A DNA stretch of 64,000 nt, from assembly GCF_001295925.1 (NCBI RefSeq), contig NZ_LJHQ01000018.1, positions 1 through 64,000 on the forward strand, in the 5' to 3' direction. The notes under the pieces were generated by a model. The model made no database searches. It saw only the letters and a program-made list of their open reading frames with translations, and was not told the origin of the DNA. The position numbers were made by a program, and so were the translations under genes. Source of the DNA: Allobosea sp. AAP35. GTDB taxonomy: Bacteria > Pseudomonadota > Alphaproteobacteria > Rhizobiales > Beijerinckiaceae. Shown here piece after piece: positions 54,001 through 62,493 of the stretch (positions are counted from its first letter, which is position 1; each line of letters opens with the position of its first letter).

Positions 54001-54014
54001 TTGATTTCAAACAA
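54001..54014 (+). promoter_or_regulatory. Candidate FNR/FixK box
   Basis: TTGAT-TTCA-AACAA matches nine of ten half-site bases of the FNR/FixK consensus TTGAT-N4-ATCAA. It lies 117 bases before the PagL-like gene. The surrounding GTCGTTGATTT ... AAATCGCAACGAC is also an imperfect hairpin. Confidence 0.35.
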
Positions 54015-54130
54015 TAAATCGCAACGACCCCGACGATGAACGGGGCTTTGCCCCAGTGCGGCCATAATCCGGTCACGAGTCTTTGCGATCTGCTAACGCT
54101 CATCTTGCCGACAAGAAGAACAGATTGCTC

Positions 54131-54724
54131 ATGGTTCGCGTCGCGTTGCTGCTCCTCGCCGGTCTCCTGACAAGCTGGCCTCCGGCGGCACAGGCGCAGG
54201 GTCTCCCGGCCGGAGTCTCAAGCTATGCCCCGGCAAGCGAACCCTCACCAACCCTGTCCTGGGAAGCGCGCGTGGGCACTGCCGTCGCCAATCCAGGCGG
54301 CCGCGAGAGCGGCCTTCTCAATTTCAGCGGCGAGATCGCGACACCACGGCCCTTCACCCTGGCCGACCGTTTCGCCAATGCCATCGTCCCACGCTTCCAT
54401 CTCGGCGCCAGCGCCAATTTCAACGGCACGCGCTATGCCTATGCCGGCGCGACCTGGACGGTGGATCTGAGCAAGACCGTCTTCGTCGAGGCCAGCCTCG
54501 GCGCTGCCGTCAACGACGGCAAGACCGGCGCCGTGATACCGCAGGATCGGCTCAATCTCGGCTGCAACACGGGCACGCGCGAGGCTGCCGCGCTTGGCGT
54601 GCGCCTCAATGATCGCTGGAGCCTGGTGGCGACGCTCGAGCATTTCAGCACAGCCGGCTGCTCGGACCGCAACCAGCCGCGCGGCCCTGCCAATGTCGGG
54701 GCCCGACTCGGTTACACGTTCTGA
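54131..54724 (+). CDS. PagL-like lipid A 3-O-deacylase / acyloxyacyl hydrolase family protein
   Basis: 197-residue outer-membrane beta-barrel protein with a signal peptide (MVRVALLLLAGLLTSWPPAAQAQ). The C-terminal LEHFSTAGCSD contains the His-x-Ser pair of PagL enzymes, and the protein ends in GARLGYTF, a typical barrel terminus. PagL removes the 3-O acyl chain of lipid A. The acidic third residue is not certain from sequence alone. The ATG at 54131 precedes the leader; an upstream TTG at 54083 is less likely. Confidence 0.75.
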   Translation: MVRVALLLLAGLLTSWPPAAQAQGLPAGVSSYAPASEPSPTLSWEARVGTAVANPGGRESGLLNFSGEIATPRPFTLADRFANAIVPRFHLGASANFNGTRYAYAGATWTVDLSKTVFVEASLGAAVNDGKTGAVIPQDRLNLGCNTGTREAAALGVRLNDRWSLVATLEHFSTAGCSDRNQPRGPANVGARLGYTF

Positions 54725-54803
54725 CGCCGACACGGCTGGCACAAAGCAAGCCTGCGCTCACGGGACGCCTTCCGTTCGGCAGGCGCCGCGCTATAAGGCG
54801 GTC

Positions 54804-55385
54804 ATGGTCAAGCTCAACAAAATCTACACCCGCACCGGCGACGACGGCACCACCGGCCTCGCGGCAGGGCCTCGGCGCGCGAAATACGATCTGCGCGTCG
54901 CCACCTACGGCACCATCGACGAGACCAATGCCTGCATCGGCATCGCGCGGCTGCATGCCGCCATCGAGGACCCCACACTTGACACGATGCTCGGGCTGAT
55001 CAGCAACGATCTGTTCGATCTCGGCGCCGACCTGTCGACCCCCGATACGGGTGAGCCGCCGGCCTATGAGCCGCTGCGCATCGTCGAGGCTCAGGTGGAG
55101 CGGATCGAAGCCGACATTGATCGGCTGAACGCCGATCTCGCGCCGTTGCGCTCCTTCGTGCTGCCGGGCGGGACGCCGGCTGCCACGCATCTGCATCTGG
55201 CGCGGACGGTCAGCCGCCGTGCGGAGCGGATGATGACCGAACTGGCCCAGACGCCCGGCGAAATCGTCGGCACGCCGGCGCTGCACTATGTCAACCGCCT
55301 CTCCGATTTCCTGTTCGTCGCGTCGCGCTATCTGAATGCCAGGGCTGGGGGCGATGTGCTCTGGGTGCCGGGCCAGAATCGCTAG
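54804..55385 (+). CDS. Cob(I)alamin adenosyltransferase, PduO type
   Basis: 193-residue ATP:corrinoid adenosyltransferase that makes adenosylcobalamin. KIYTRTGDDGTTGLAAG is the N-terminal ATP-binding loop, YGTIDETNACIG follows, and LPGGTPAATHLHLARTVSRRAER and YVNRLSDFLFVASRYLN hold the other active-site residues (RTVSRRAER, NRLSD). The ATG at 54804 is clear. It fits with cobS/cobT elsewhere in the window in showing that the cell makes cobalamin. Confidence 0.95.
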   Translation: MVKLNKIYTRTGDDGTTGLAAGPRRAKYDLRVATYGTIDETNACIGIARLHAAIEDPTLDTMLGLISNDLFDLGADLSTPDTGEPPAYEPLRIVEAQVERIEADIDRLNADLAPLRSFVLPGGTPAATHLHLARTVSRRAERMMTELAQTPGEIVGTPALHYVNRLSDFLFVASRYLNARAGGDVLWVPGQNR

Positions 55386-55393
55386 GTCACGGC

Positions 55394-56089
55394 GTGTTCA
55401 TTCCCCTGCATGACGGCGTCCCCTTGCGCTTCCTGCGCAAGCCCTTCGTCACGCACGGGCTGATCGCGCTCTGCGTCGCCGTCTACCTGCTGTTGACCCT
55501 GCGCCAGAGCGAAACGGGCCAGATCGCCGTCGCCGCGGGCTTTGGCCTGATTCCGTCGGTGCTGTTTGGCACGGCGCAACTTCCCACCGACTTGTTGCAG
55601 CTGCCATCCTGGTTGACCCTTGCGAGCAGCGTCCTCCTGCATCTCGGCTTCGCGCATCTGGCTGGCAACATGCTGTTCCTCTGGGTCTTCGGCGACAATG
55701 TCGAGGACGCGATGGGGCATTCGCGTTTCCTCGCGTTTTTCTGTCTGTGCGGGATCGGCGGAAGCCTGACGCATGCCTGGGTGAACCCGGCTTCCGACCA
55801 GCCCCTGATCGGCGCCTCCGGCGCCATCTCGGGCGTCATCGCCGCCTATCTGATGCTCTATCCGCGCATCCGGATCTGGGGCCTCGCCTTCAACTGGATT
55901 CCGCTGCGCATCACCGCGCTCTATGCGATCGCGGCCTGGATCCTGTTCCAGCTGGCCCAGGCGTTCATCGATCCTCAGGGCCATGTCGGCTGGTGGGCCC
56001 ATCTCGGCGGGCTTGGCATGGGGGCGGCTCTGACACCTTTGTTCATCCACGGCCGTGTCGCGCTGTTTGGGCGCGTTGTCCGGAGTTGA
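55394..56089 (+). CDS. Rhomboid family intramembrane serine protease
   Basis: 231 residues with six or seven helices. The catalytic serine is in GASGAISG and the histidine in HVGWWAHLGGLGMG; HLAGNMLFLWVFG contains the HxxxN oxyanion region. The protein cleaves membrane proteins within the bilayer; its target is unknown. The GTG start lies eight bases after the PduO gene stop, so the two probably form an operon. Confidence 0.92.
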   Translation: MFIPLHDGVPLRFLRKPFVTHGLIALCVAVYLLLTLRQSETGQIAVAAGFGLIPSVLFGTAQLPTDLLQLPSWLTLASSVLLHLGFAHLAGNMLFLWVFGDNVEDAMGHSRFLAFFCLCGIGGSLTHAWVNPASDQPLIGASGAISGVIAAYLMLYPRIRIWGLAFNWIPLRITALYAIAAWILFQLAQAFIDPQGHVGWWAHLGGLGMGAALTPLFIHGRVALFGRVVRS

Positions 56090-56276
56090 AGGCGCGGTTT
56101 GGCCCCGCGCATGGGCAATTGGCGGCGTTGACAAGCGCAAACGGCCGTCGCTACGGTCCCTTCGCATTCCATCCGGGCGCCGCAATGCCGCGATCCCGCC
56201 CTCGGTAGCGCCGCGGCCAAGGGTGTGGCCAAGCGGCGGTTGAGTCAGCCTCTTTTTCTGAACGGTGATGATGACG

Positions 56277-57026
56277 ATGAAGATCCTTGTGCCCGTGAAG
56301 CGGGTTGTCGATTACAACGTCAAGATCCGCGTCAAGGCGGACGGTTCGGGCGTCGAGCTCGCCAACGTCAAGATGTCGATGAACCCCTTCGACGAGATCG
56401 CCGTCGAAGAGGCCCTGCGTCTCCGCGAAGCCGGCAAGGCGACCGAGGTCGTCGTGGTCTCGATTGGCCCGGCGCAGGCCGCCGAGACGATCCGCACGGG
56501 CCTGGCCATGGGCGCCGACCGCGGCATCCTGGTCAAGGTCGAGGGTCAAGTCGAGCCGCTCGCCGTTGCCAAGCTGCTGCAGAAGGTCGTCGAGCAGGAA
56601 AGCCCGCAGCTCGTCATCCTCGGCAAGCAGGCGATCGACGATGATTCCAACCAGACCGGCCAGATGTTGGCCGCGCTTTTGGGCTGGCCTCAGGGCACCT
56701 TCGCCTCGAAGGTCGTGGCCGGCGACGGCGAGATCGACGTCACCCGCGAGGTCGATGGCGGCCTGCAGACGGTCGGCCTGAAGCTGCCCGCAATCGTCAC
56801 CACCGATCTTCGCCTGAACGAGCCGCGCTATGCCTCGCTGCCCAACATCATGAAGGCCAAGAAGAAGCCGCTCGACGAGACCTCGGCCGACGCGCTCGGC
56901 GTCGATGTCGCGCCGCGCCTCAAGGTGCTCAAGACCGTCGAGCCCGCAGGGCGCTCGGCCGGCATCAAGGTCGGCTCCGCCGCAGAGTTGGTGTCCAAGC
57001 TCAAGAACGAAGCCGGAGTTCTCTGA
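56277..57026 (+). CDS. etfB: Electron transfer flavoprotein beta subunit
   Basis: 249-residue EtfB, the normal length. [20 protein letters not shown] opens the protein, [15 protein letters not shown] and [26 protein letters not shown] are signatures of the AMP-binding subunit. It accepts electrons from acyl-CoA dehydrogenases with EtfA and passes them to ETF-quinone oxidoreductase. Four in-frame starts cluster at 56265-56277 (GTG, ATG, ATG, ATG); the last gives the conserved N-terminus. etfA follows three bases after the stop. Confidence 0.96.
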   Translation: MKILVPVKRVVDYNVKIRVKADGSGVELANVKMSMNPFDEIAVEEALRLREAGKATEVVVVSIGPAQAAETIRTGLAMGADRGILVKVEGQVEPLAVAKLLQKVVEQESPQLVILGKQAIDDDSNQTGQMLAALLGWPQGTFASKVVAGDGEIDVTREVDGGLQTVGLKLPAIVTTDLRLNEPRYASLPNIMKAKKKPLDETSADALGVDVAPRLKVLKTVEPAGRSAGIKVGSAAELVSKLKNEAGVL

Positions 57027-57029
57027 ATC

Positions 57030-57977
57030 ATGACGACGCTGCTTCTCGCCAAGCACGACAATGCCAGCCTCAACGAGGCCACCCGCAAGGCCCTGACCGC
57101 CGCAACCCAGCTCGGCGCGCCCGTGCATGTCCTCGTCGCCGGTCACAACGCCAAGGCGGTGGCCGATGCCGCCGCCAAACTCGACGGCGTCGAGAAGGTT
57201 CTGCTCGCCGATGATGCGGCCTATGAGCATCGCCTGGCCGAGCCACTGGCCGCGCTGATCGTCTCGCTGGCCGGCGCCTATGACGCGATCGTGGCGCCCG
57301 GCACCACCACCGGCAAGAACGTGATGCCGCGTGTCGCCGCCCTGCTCGACGTGATGCAGGTCTCCGAGATCACCAAGGTCGTCTCGCCCGATACCTTCGA
57401 GCGGCCGATCTATGCCGGCAACGCCATCCAGACCGTTCAGGCGACCGACGCCAAGAAGGTCATCACCGTGCGCGGCGCCTCGTTCCAGGCGACAGCCGAC
57501 GGCAGCGCCACCGCCCCTGTCGAAGCGGTCGCAACCGCCGGCCATGACGGCCTGTCGAGCTTCAAGGGCGAGGAGGTCGCCAAATCAGATCGTCCGGAGC
57601 TCGCCTCGGCCAAGATCATCATCTCCGGTGGCCGCGCGCTCGCCTCGTCGGAAAACTTCACCAAGGTCATTGAGCCCGTGGCCGACAAGCTCGGGGCCGC
57701 GATGGGCGCCTCGCGCGCCGCCGTCGATGCCGGTTACGCCCCCAATGACTGGCAGGTCGGTCAGACCGGCAAGGTCGTGGCGCCGGACCTTTACATCGCG
57801 GTCGGTATCTCCGGCGCGATCCAGCATCTTGCCGGCATGAAGGATAGCAAGGTCATCGTCGCGATCAACAAGGACGAAGAGGCGCCGATCTTCCAGGTCG
57901 CCGATTACGGCCTCGTCGGCGATCTCTTCACCATCCTGCCCGAACTCGACGCCGAACTCGCCAAGATCGGCAAGTAA
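57030..57977 (+). CDS. etfA: Electron transfer flavoprotein alpha subunit
   Basis: 315-residue Etf[27 protein letters not shown] is in the N-lobe; the FAD-binding C-lobe shows [59 protein letters not shown] and [23 protein letters not shown], all conserved (each spans only part of 57610-57930). It pairs with EtfB immediately upstream. A 9-bp hairpin follows before the dehydrogenase gene. Confidence 0.97.
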   Translation: MTTLLLAKHDNASLNEATRKALTAATQLGAPVHVLVAGHNAKAVADAAAKLDGVEKVLLADDAAYEHRLAEPLAALIVSLAGAYDAIVAPGTTTGKNVMPRVAALLDVMQVSEITKVVSPDTFERPIYAGNAIQTVQATDAKKVITVRGASFQATADGSATAPVEAVATAGHDGLSSFKGEEVAKSDRPELASAKIIISGGRALASSENFTKVIEPVADKLGAAMGASRAAVDAGYAPNDWQVGQTGKVVAPDLYIAVGISGAIQHLAGMKDSKVIVAINKDEEAPIFQVADYGLVGDLFTILPELDAELAKIGK

Positions 57978-58015
57978 AGCTTGGTGCGCTCCCCGCGTCC
58001 CGCTGATATATGAAG

Positions 58016-58037
58016 GGGCTGCCGTTCGCGGCAGCCC
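58016..58037 (+). other. Strong GC hairpin between etfA and the 3-hydroxybutyryl-CoA dehydrogenase gene
   Basis: GGGCTGCCG, loop TTCG, CGGCAGCCC: a perfect 9-bp stem with a UUCG loop and no U-tract. It lies 39 bases after the etfA stop and 50 before the next start. It could protect the 3' end of etf mRNA or attenuate read-through. Confidence 0.8.
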
Positions 58038-58086
58038 GTATCCGCTTCCGAGAATGGGGGCGGTGACACCGGAGATGGAACAGACC

Positions 58087-58971
58087 ATGTCGGCTCAGGC
58101 GATCAGGACGATCGGCATTATCGGCGCGGGCCAGATGGGCAATGGCATCGCCCATGTGGCGGCGGTGGCCGGCTTCGAGGTCCGGCTGCATGACCTCGCC
58201 GAGGAGCGAATCAAGGCGGCTCTGGCGACGATCGACGGCAACATGGCCCGCCAGGTTGCCAAGGGCGCGATCGGCGACGAGATCCGTCGCGATGCCATGG
58301 CCAAGATCGTCGCGGCCCCGGGGCTGGAGGGCCTCGCCGATTGCGACCTCGTCATCGAAGCGGCGACCGAGAGCGAGGAAACCAAGCGCAAGATCTTCAC
58401 CGCCGTCTGCCAGCACATCAAGCCCGAGACGATGCTGGCCTCGAACACCTCCTCGATCTCGATCACCCGGCTGGCCGCGGCCACCGACCGGCCCGAGCGC
58501 TTCATCGGCATCCATTTCATGAACCCCGTGCCGCTGATGCAGCTCGTCGAGCTGATCCGCGGCATCGCCACCGACGACCAGACCTTCGAGCTCGCCAAGG
58601 AGTTCGTCGGCAAGCTGCACAAGACCGTCTCGGTCTCGGAGGATTTTCCGGCCTTCATCGTCAACCGCATCCTGCTGCCGATGATCAACGAGGCGGTCTA
58701 CACGCTCTATGAGGGCGTCGGCTCGGTCGAGGCGATCGACACCGCGATGAAGCTCGGCGCCAACCACCCCATGGGCCCGCTCCAGCTTGCCGACTTCATC
58801 GGGCTGGATACCTGCCTTTCGGTGATGCAGGTGCTGCATGACGGCCTGGCCGACTCCAAATACCGCCCCTGCCCGCTGCTGGTGAAATATGTCGAGGCCG
58901 GCTGGCTCGGCCGCAAGACAAAGCGCGGCTTCTACGATTATCGCGGCGAAAAGCCGGTCCCGACGCGCTGA
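58087..58971 (+). CDS. 3-hydroxybutyryl-CoA dehydrogenase
   Basis: 294-residue NAD(P)-dependent enzyme of 3-hydroxyacyl-CoA oxidation. IRTIGIIGAGQMGNGIAHVAA is the nucleotide-binding start (58090 onward), IGIHFMNPVPLMQLVELI carries the catalytic His, and FPAFIVNRILLPMINEAV the substrate helix. HPMGPLQLADFIGLD is also conserved. It could serve butyrate or PHB metabolism and delivers reduced products compatible with the adjacent etfBA. The ATG at 58087 is preferred over 58075 or 58054, since it gives the family N-terminus. Confidence 0.95.
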   Translation: MSAQAIRTIGIIGAGQMGNGIAHVAAVAGFEVRLHDLAEERIKAALATIDGNMARQVAKGAIGDEIRRDAMAKIVAAPGLEGLADCDLVIEAATESEETKRKIFTAVCQHIKPETMLASNTSSISITRLAAATDRPERFIGIHFMNPVPLMQLVELIRGIATDDQTFELAKEFVGKLHKTVSVSEDFPAFIVNRILLPMINEAVYTLYEGVGSVEAIDTAMKLGANHPMGPLQLADFIGLDTCLSVMQVLHDGLADSKYRPCPLLVKYVEAGWLGRKTKRGFYDYRGEKPVPTR

Positions 58972-59006
58972 ATTCGGAGCAGGTTCTCCTTCTCGCAGAA
59001 CGCGCC

Positions 59007-59118
59007 GTCATCCCGGGCGAAGCGAAGCGGAGACCCGGGATCCATTCCTGAACCTCTCCGAGCTGCGTTCCGGAATGGATCCCGGATCGGCGCGGCTGCG
59101 CCGCTTTTCCGGGATGAC
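59007..59118. repeat. Palindromic intergenic repeat (copy 8)
   Basis: GTCATCCCGGGCGAAGCG at the left and TTTTCCGGGATGAC at the right, with GGATCCATTCC / GGAATGGATCC nested inside. It fills more than a third of the 305-base gap between the dehydrogenase and HNH genes; nothing else was identified in that gap. Confidence 0.9.
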
Positions 59119-59276
59119 AGCGTGGTTTGTCGTCGCGCGGCGTTGGCCGCGCCATATCCCGACGGCTCAATCGCCGCACCCCTTCACATTCCTGTCGTCC
59201 CGCGCTTACATTGATGGTGCGCGGGTTGAGTCCCGCTCGATGAAGCGGAGGTGCGGCGGGTTTGACGGCGCATGTG

Positions 59277-59834
59277 ATGCATCCGATGGCCTCCCCGGAC
59301 AGTTGTCCGGCGCTGGTCCTTAATGCCGATTTTCGGCCCCTGAGCTATTATCCCCTCTCCTTGTGGAGTTGGCAGGATGCGATCAAGGCGGTCTTCATGG
59401 ACCGCGTGAACATCGTCTCCGAATACGACACGGTTGTCCGCAGTCCGAGCTTTGACATGCGGCTGCCCTCGGTGGTTTCGCTGAAGACCTATATCAAGCC
59501 TTCGCGCACGCCGGCCTTCACCCGCTTCAACGTCTTCCTGCGCGACCGCTTCTCCTGCCAGTATTGCGGCACGCGCGACGATCTGACCTTCGACCATGTC
59601 ATCCCGCGCTCGAAGGGCGGCCTGACGACCTGGGAGAACGTCGTCGCGGCCTGCTCGCCCTGCAATCTGCGCAAGGGCGACAAGATGCCGGCGACCGTCG
59701 AGATGTTCCCGATGCAGAAGGCCTACGCGCCGACGGTCAACGACCTGCACCGCAACGGCAAGCTTTTCCCGCCGAACTATCTGCATGAGAGCTGGCTGGA
59801 CTATCTCTACTGGGATTCCGAACTGGAGCCGTGA
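59277..59834 (+). CDS. HNH endonuclease family protein
   Basis: 185-residue protein. ALVLNADFRPLSYYPLSLWSWQDAI is typical of the McrA-like HNH proteins of Hyphomicrobiales. RFSCQYCGTRDDLTFDHVIPRSKGG contains the first zinc CxxC and the HNH histidine (in DHV), and ENVVAACSPCNLRKGDK the second CxxC. A nicking or DNA-repair role is possible; the target is unknown. ATG 59277 is chosen; GTG at 59274 or TTG at 59262 could also be used. It converges on dsbB with a 10-base gap. Confidence 0.88.
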   Translation: MHPMASPDSCPALVLNADFRPLSYYPLSLWSWQDAIKAVFMDRVNIVSEYDTVVRSPSFDMRLPSVVSLKTYIKPSRTPAFTRFNVFLRDRFSCQYCGTRDDLTFDHVIPRSKGGLTTWENVVAACSPCNLRKGDKMPATVEMFPMQKAYAPTVNDLHRNGKLFPPNYLHESWLDYLYWDSELEP

Positions 59835-59844
59835 GGCTTCGCGA

Positions 59845-60369
59845 TCAATGCGTGCGCGGCCGCCGGCCGAGACCCAGCAGCGCCAGGCCCAGCAGCGCCA
59901 GAGACGCCAGCGCGTTCCAGCCGGCGAGCGACAATCCCAGCAGGCGCCACGCCGCTTCCGAACAGGCGACGACGCGCGTGGTCTGAAGCTGCTTCATGAA
60001 GTCCTGCACGCCCGCCGCCACCGGTGCAGCCGCGCCGCCGCAATCATTGGGTCCGGCAAACCAGCCCCATTCGACACCTGAATGGTAGACGCCGAGCCCG
60101 GTGCTCCAGGCCATCAGCAGGGCGAGCCCGAGCAGCACGAGCGTCTGCAGCAGCGCCGACCGCGCCAGAAAGAAACCGGCCGCCGCCAGCCCGATCGCGG
60201 CATAATGCGGCAGGCGCTGCTCGAGGCAGAGCTTGCAGGGCCGCAATCCCCAGACGAGCTCGAAGAACCAGGCCCCGGCGATCAGCGCCAGACAGCAAAG
60301 CCCCACAAGAAGGATCAGGCGCGACCGCGGGTCTGACAGAGTTGGCACGATTGTGGGGGAGACTGTCAT
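59845..60369 (-). CDS. dsbB: Disulfide bond formation protein B
   Basis: 174-residue inner-membrane protein with four helices that re-oxidises DsbA using quinone. The first periplasmic redox pair is in LRPCKLCLEQR; the second lies in the later periplasmic loop (PNDCGGAAA and VVACSEAAW). The ATG at 60369 gives a normal N-terminus; the frame continues upstream without a membrane segment. Confidence 0.88.
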   Translation of the reverse strand: MTVSPTIVPTLSDPRSRLILLVGLCCLALIAGAWFFELVWGLRPCKLCLEQRLPHYAAIGLAAAGFFLARSALLQTLVLLGLALLMAWSTGLGVYHSGVEWGWFAGPNDCGGAAAPVAAGVQDFMKQLQTTRVVACSEAAWRLLGLSLAGWNALASLALLGLALLGLGRRPRTH

Positions 60370-60544
60370 CAAGGGGTGCTCGCGGGGGACGACCGGCGCG
60401 AGGCTGCAACCGGCTTGCGGCCGAAATACAGCATGATTGACGTTGCTGCAGCACCCATACTCGGTTTGTGAGACGAAGCGCCGAAATGGCCCGCTCGATC
60501 GCCCTGCCCCTCGCGCGGAGACAGCGCTCGCGACAGACAACAGA

Positions 60545-60572
60545 TTGACCCGCCGCAGTCGATCGCTATAGT
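60545..60572 (+). promoter_or_regulatory. Promoter of tRNA-Leu
   Basis: TTGACC (60545-60550) and TATAGT (60567-60572) are 16 bases apart, and the -10 element ends 18 bases before the tRNA. The rest of the 221-base gap with dsbB shows no gene. Confidence 0.65.
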
Positions 60573-60590
60573 CCGGCCCGCCCGTAAGGG

Positions 60591-60675
60591 GCCCCTGTGG
60601 CGGAATTGGTAGACGCGCTCGACTCAAAATCGAGTTCCGCAAGGAGTGCTGGTTCGATTCCGGCCAGGGGCACCA
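60591..60675 (+). tRNA. tRNA-Leu (anticodon CAA)
   Basis: Acceptor stem GCCCCTG pairs with CAGGGGC, followed by discriminator A and encoded CCA. The D-arm GGCGGAATTGGTAGACGC is typical of tRNA-Leu. The anticodon loop is CTCAAAA, giving CAA (leucine, UUG codons). A class II variable arm (TTCCGCAAGGAGT) and the T-loop GGTTCGATTCC are present. Confidence 0.96.
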
Positions 60676-60714
60676 TCCTTCTCGCTCAGGCGATGCGACC
60701 GATCAGGCCGCCTC

Positions 60715-60903
60715 TCAGCCCCAGCCTTCGCCGTCTTCATCCTCGTCGTGACGGGCTTCCCATTTCTCGATCGCGTCGACGAGACCGAACAATTCGGCTT
60801 CCTCCGGCGAACCGGGAGCCGGCGTTCCCAGTTCCGCGACGCGTTCGACGGCGCGCTGGTAATCGTCCGGACAGCGGACAATCGCCTTCTTGACCTCGAT
60901 CAT
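60715..60903 (-). CDS. Small HigA-like (COG5499 N-terminal-like) protein
   Basis: 62-residue acidic protein: DDYQRAVERVAELGTPAPGSPEEAELFGLVDAIEKWEARHDE. The pattern Y-xx-A-xx-R-xx-L ... P-x-x-E-LxxLxxAIxxYE-xxH resembles the N-terminal portion of HigA antitoxins (COG5499) without the helix-turn-helix. It has a neighbour of the same type upstream and overlaps it by four bases (ATGA). No toxin is adjacent. Confidence 0.7.
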   Translation of the reverse strand: MIEVKKAIVRCPDDYQRAVERVAELGTPAPGSPEEAELFGLVDAIEKWEARHDEDEDGEGWG

Positions 60904-61070
60904 CCGCCGTCCTCCTGCTCCAGCGCGGGATGGTTGCGTGTTTCGTAGGCGAGCATCGCAGCGCTGATCGCGAGAAATTCATCCTCGTCGGGCCCATCGA
61001 CGGGATTGTCGCCGAGAGCGCCCAATCGGGTGATCGCGGCGTCGTAATCGTCGCTGGTCTCGATGGTCAT
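60900..61070 (-). CDS. Small HigA-like (COG5499 N-terminal-like) protein, paralogue of its neighbour
   Basis: 56-residue acidic protein: SDDYDAAITRLGALGDNPVDGPDEDEFLAISAAMLAYETRNHPAL, with the same Y-xx-A-xx-R-xx-L ... P-x-x-E-F-xx-I ... YE-xx-H layout as the gene at 60715-60903, so the two are probably a tandem duplication. No HTH domain. The ATG at 61070 is used; a GTG at 61097 would add nine residues. It lies 96 bases downstream of the PHB depolymerase gene on the same strand. Confidence 0.68.
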   Translation of the reverse strand: MTIETSDDYDAAITRLGALGDNPVDGPDEDEFLAISAAMLAYETRNHPALEQEDGG

Positions 61071-61166
61071 GATGTTGGGCTCGGCTGCGTTTGTCACGGG
61101 ACCCCAACGGATGACGCCAGAATTCGTTCCGCGCGGGCGATCTCGCAGCCTGTGTCGCCGGCCTGG

Positions 61167-62285
61167 TCAGCGCATCAGCCCTGCCGCCTTCAGCGCATCC
61201 TCGATGATCTTGCCCGGACCTGACGCGGCCGCCTTCCCCGGTTTCAGCCGTTTCGGCAGAAGATCGAGCAGCGAACTCGGCGTCGGGGCCTTCGCCGCGG
61301 CTGCGGGCCTGCGTGGCTCGGCAGCGGTGACCTCGACCGGCTCGGCGATCTGCCAGAATGCCGCGATGTGGCGCGTTGAGGAGATGCCCGCGTCGAGCAT
61401 GAAGGCTCCCGAAACGCCGATGCCGTCGGCGCCGTCGAGCGGTGTGCCATGGCCGGCCCGTTCGATCGCGAAGGCCTCGACCTTGGCAACGCCCTTGCGG
61501 TCGCGCCAGATGCGCCGGTCATGGCCGCTCACCTGGAGCGTCTCCGACGGCGCGGCATCCAACCCGTGAACCCCGAGCCATTGCGAGACGATCGCCTCGC
61601 CATTGGTGGGGACGACAGTGTGGTCCTGCAGACCGTGCCAGACGGAGATCGTCGGCCATTCTCCCCGATGGGACGAGGCGCCCTTGACCGCGCCAACCAG
61701 TGCCGCTTCGGACGGCAGCCCCTGCCCGCGCATGCGCTGCAGCGCTTCGGGCACGGTCGCGGCGCAGCCGAAGGGCAGCCCCGCCAGGATCGCCCCGCTC
61801 GCGAAAACCTCCGGGTAGCTCGCCAGCATGGCCACCGCCATCGCGCCGCCGGCCGACAATCCGGTGATGAAGACCCGCCGCCGATCGAGCGCATGGGCAT
61901 CGACAAGGGCCGCGATCATCTGCGCGATCGAGGCGGCCTCGCCGCCATCGCGGCCGATATCGTTGGGCAGAAACCAGTTGAAGCAGAGATTGGGATTGTT
62001 TTCCCGCTGCTGTTCGGGAAACAGAAGCGCAAAGCCATGCCGGTCGGCGAGCTGCGACCAGCCGGAACCATGGTCGTAATCGGCCGCGCTCTGCGTGCAG
62101 CCATGCAGCACGACGACCAGCGGCGCGTTTCGCGGCAGCACATCGGGCAGATAGGCATGCGCCCTGAGCGCGCCGGGGTTCGATCCGAAAGATGTGACTT
62201 CGGACAGGCGGGAGGGGGCGGAAGCAGCCCGTCCCATGCCGCGCGTGGCGGCCAGGCGGGCGATCGTCTCGGACAAACTGGGCAT
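61167..62285 (-). CDS. PHB depolymerase family esterase
   Basis: 372-residue alpha/beta hydrolase of the esterase PHB depolymerase family. PLVVVLHGCTQSAADYD holds the oxyanion region, ITGLSAGGAMAVAMLASYPEVF the nucleophile (GLSAGG), SVWHGLQDHTVVP the acid, and RAGHGTPLDG the histidine. It may hydrolyse polyhydroxybutyrate or another polyester; no signal peptide is visible, so an intracellular role is possible. GGAG seven bases before the ATG at 62285 supports that start. A C-terminal Ala/Pro-rich linker leads to a small helical end. Confidence 0.85.
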   Translation of the reverse strand: MPSLSETIARLAATRGMGRAASAPSRLSEVTSFGSNPGALRAHAYLPDVLPRNAPLVVVLHGCTQSAADYDHGSGWSQLADRHGFALLFPEQQRENNPNLCFNWFLPNDIGRDGGEAASIAQMIAALVDAHALDRRRVFITGLSAGGAMAVAMLASYPEVFASGAILAGLPFGCAATVPEALQRMRGQGLPSEAALVGAVKGASSHRGEWPTISVWHGLQDHTVVPTNGEAIVSQWLGVHGLDAAPSETLQVSGHDRRIWRDRKGVAKVEAFAIERAGHGTPLDGADGIGVSGAFMLDAGISSTRHIAAFWQIAEPVEVTAAEPRRPAAAAKAPTPSSLLDLLPKRLKPGKAAASGPGKIIEDALKAAGLMR

Positions 62286-62493
62286 GATGCGCTCCTGCGC
62301 TGGCCAGCCCATGATGGCACCGACACATCCCTTGAACGTTGTCATAACCGATTTTGTTGCGATGCAACATCATGCCGAGCGCAATATGTCGCCGGTGCCT
62401 GATCAGACGCGAAGGCATTGCAATGCCCCTGGCCGATCGTGGAAGCTGGCTTGAACCGTCGCGCGCTGTCCAAACGCCAACCCCGAGGCCGTC

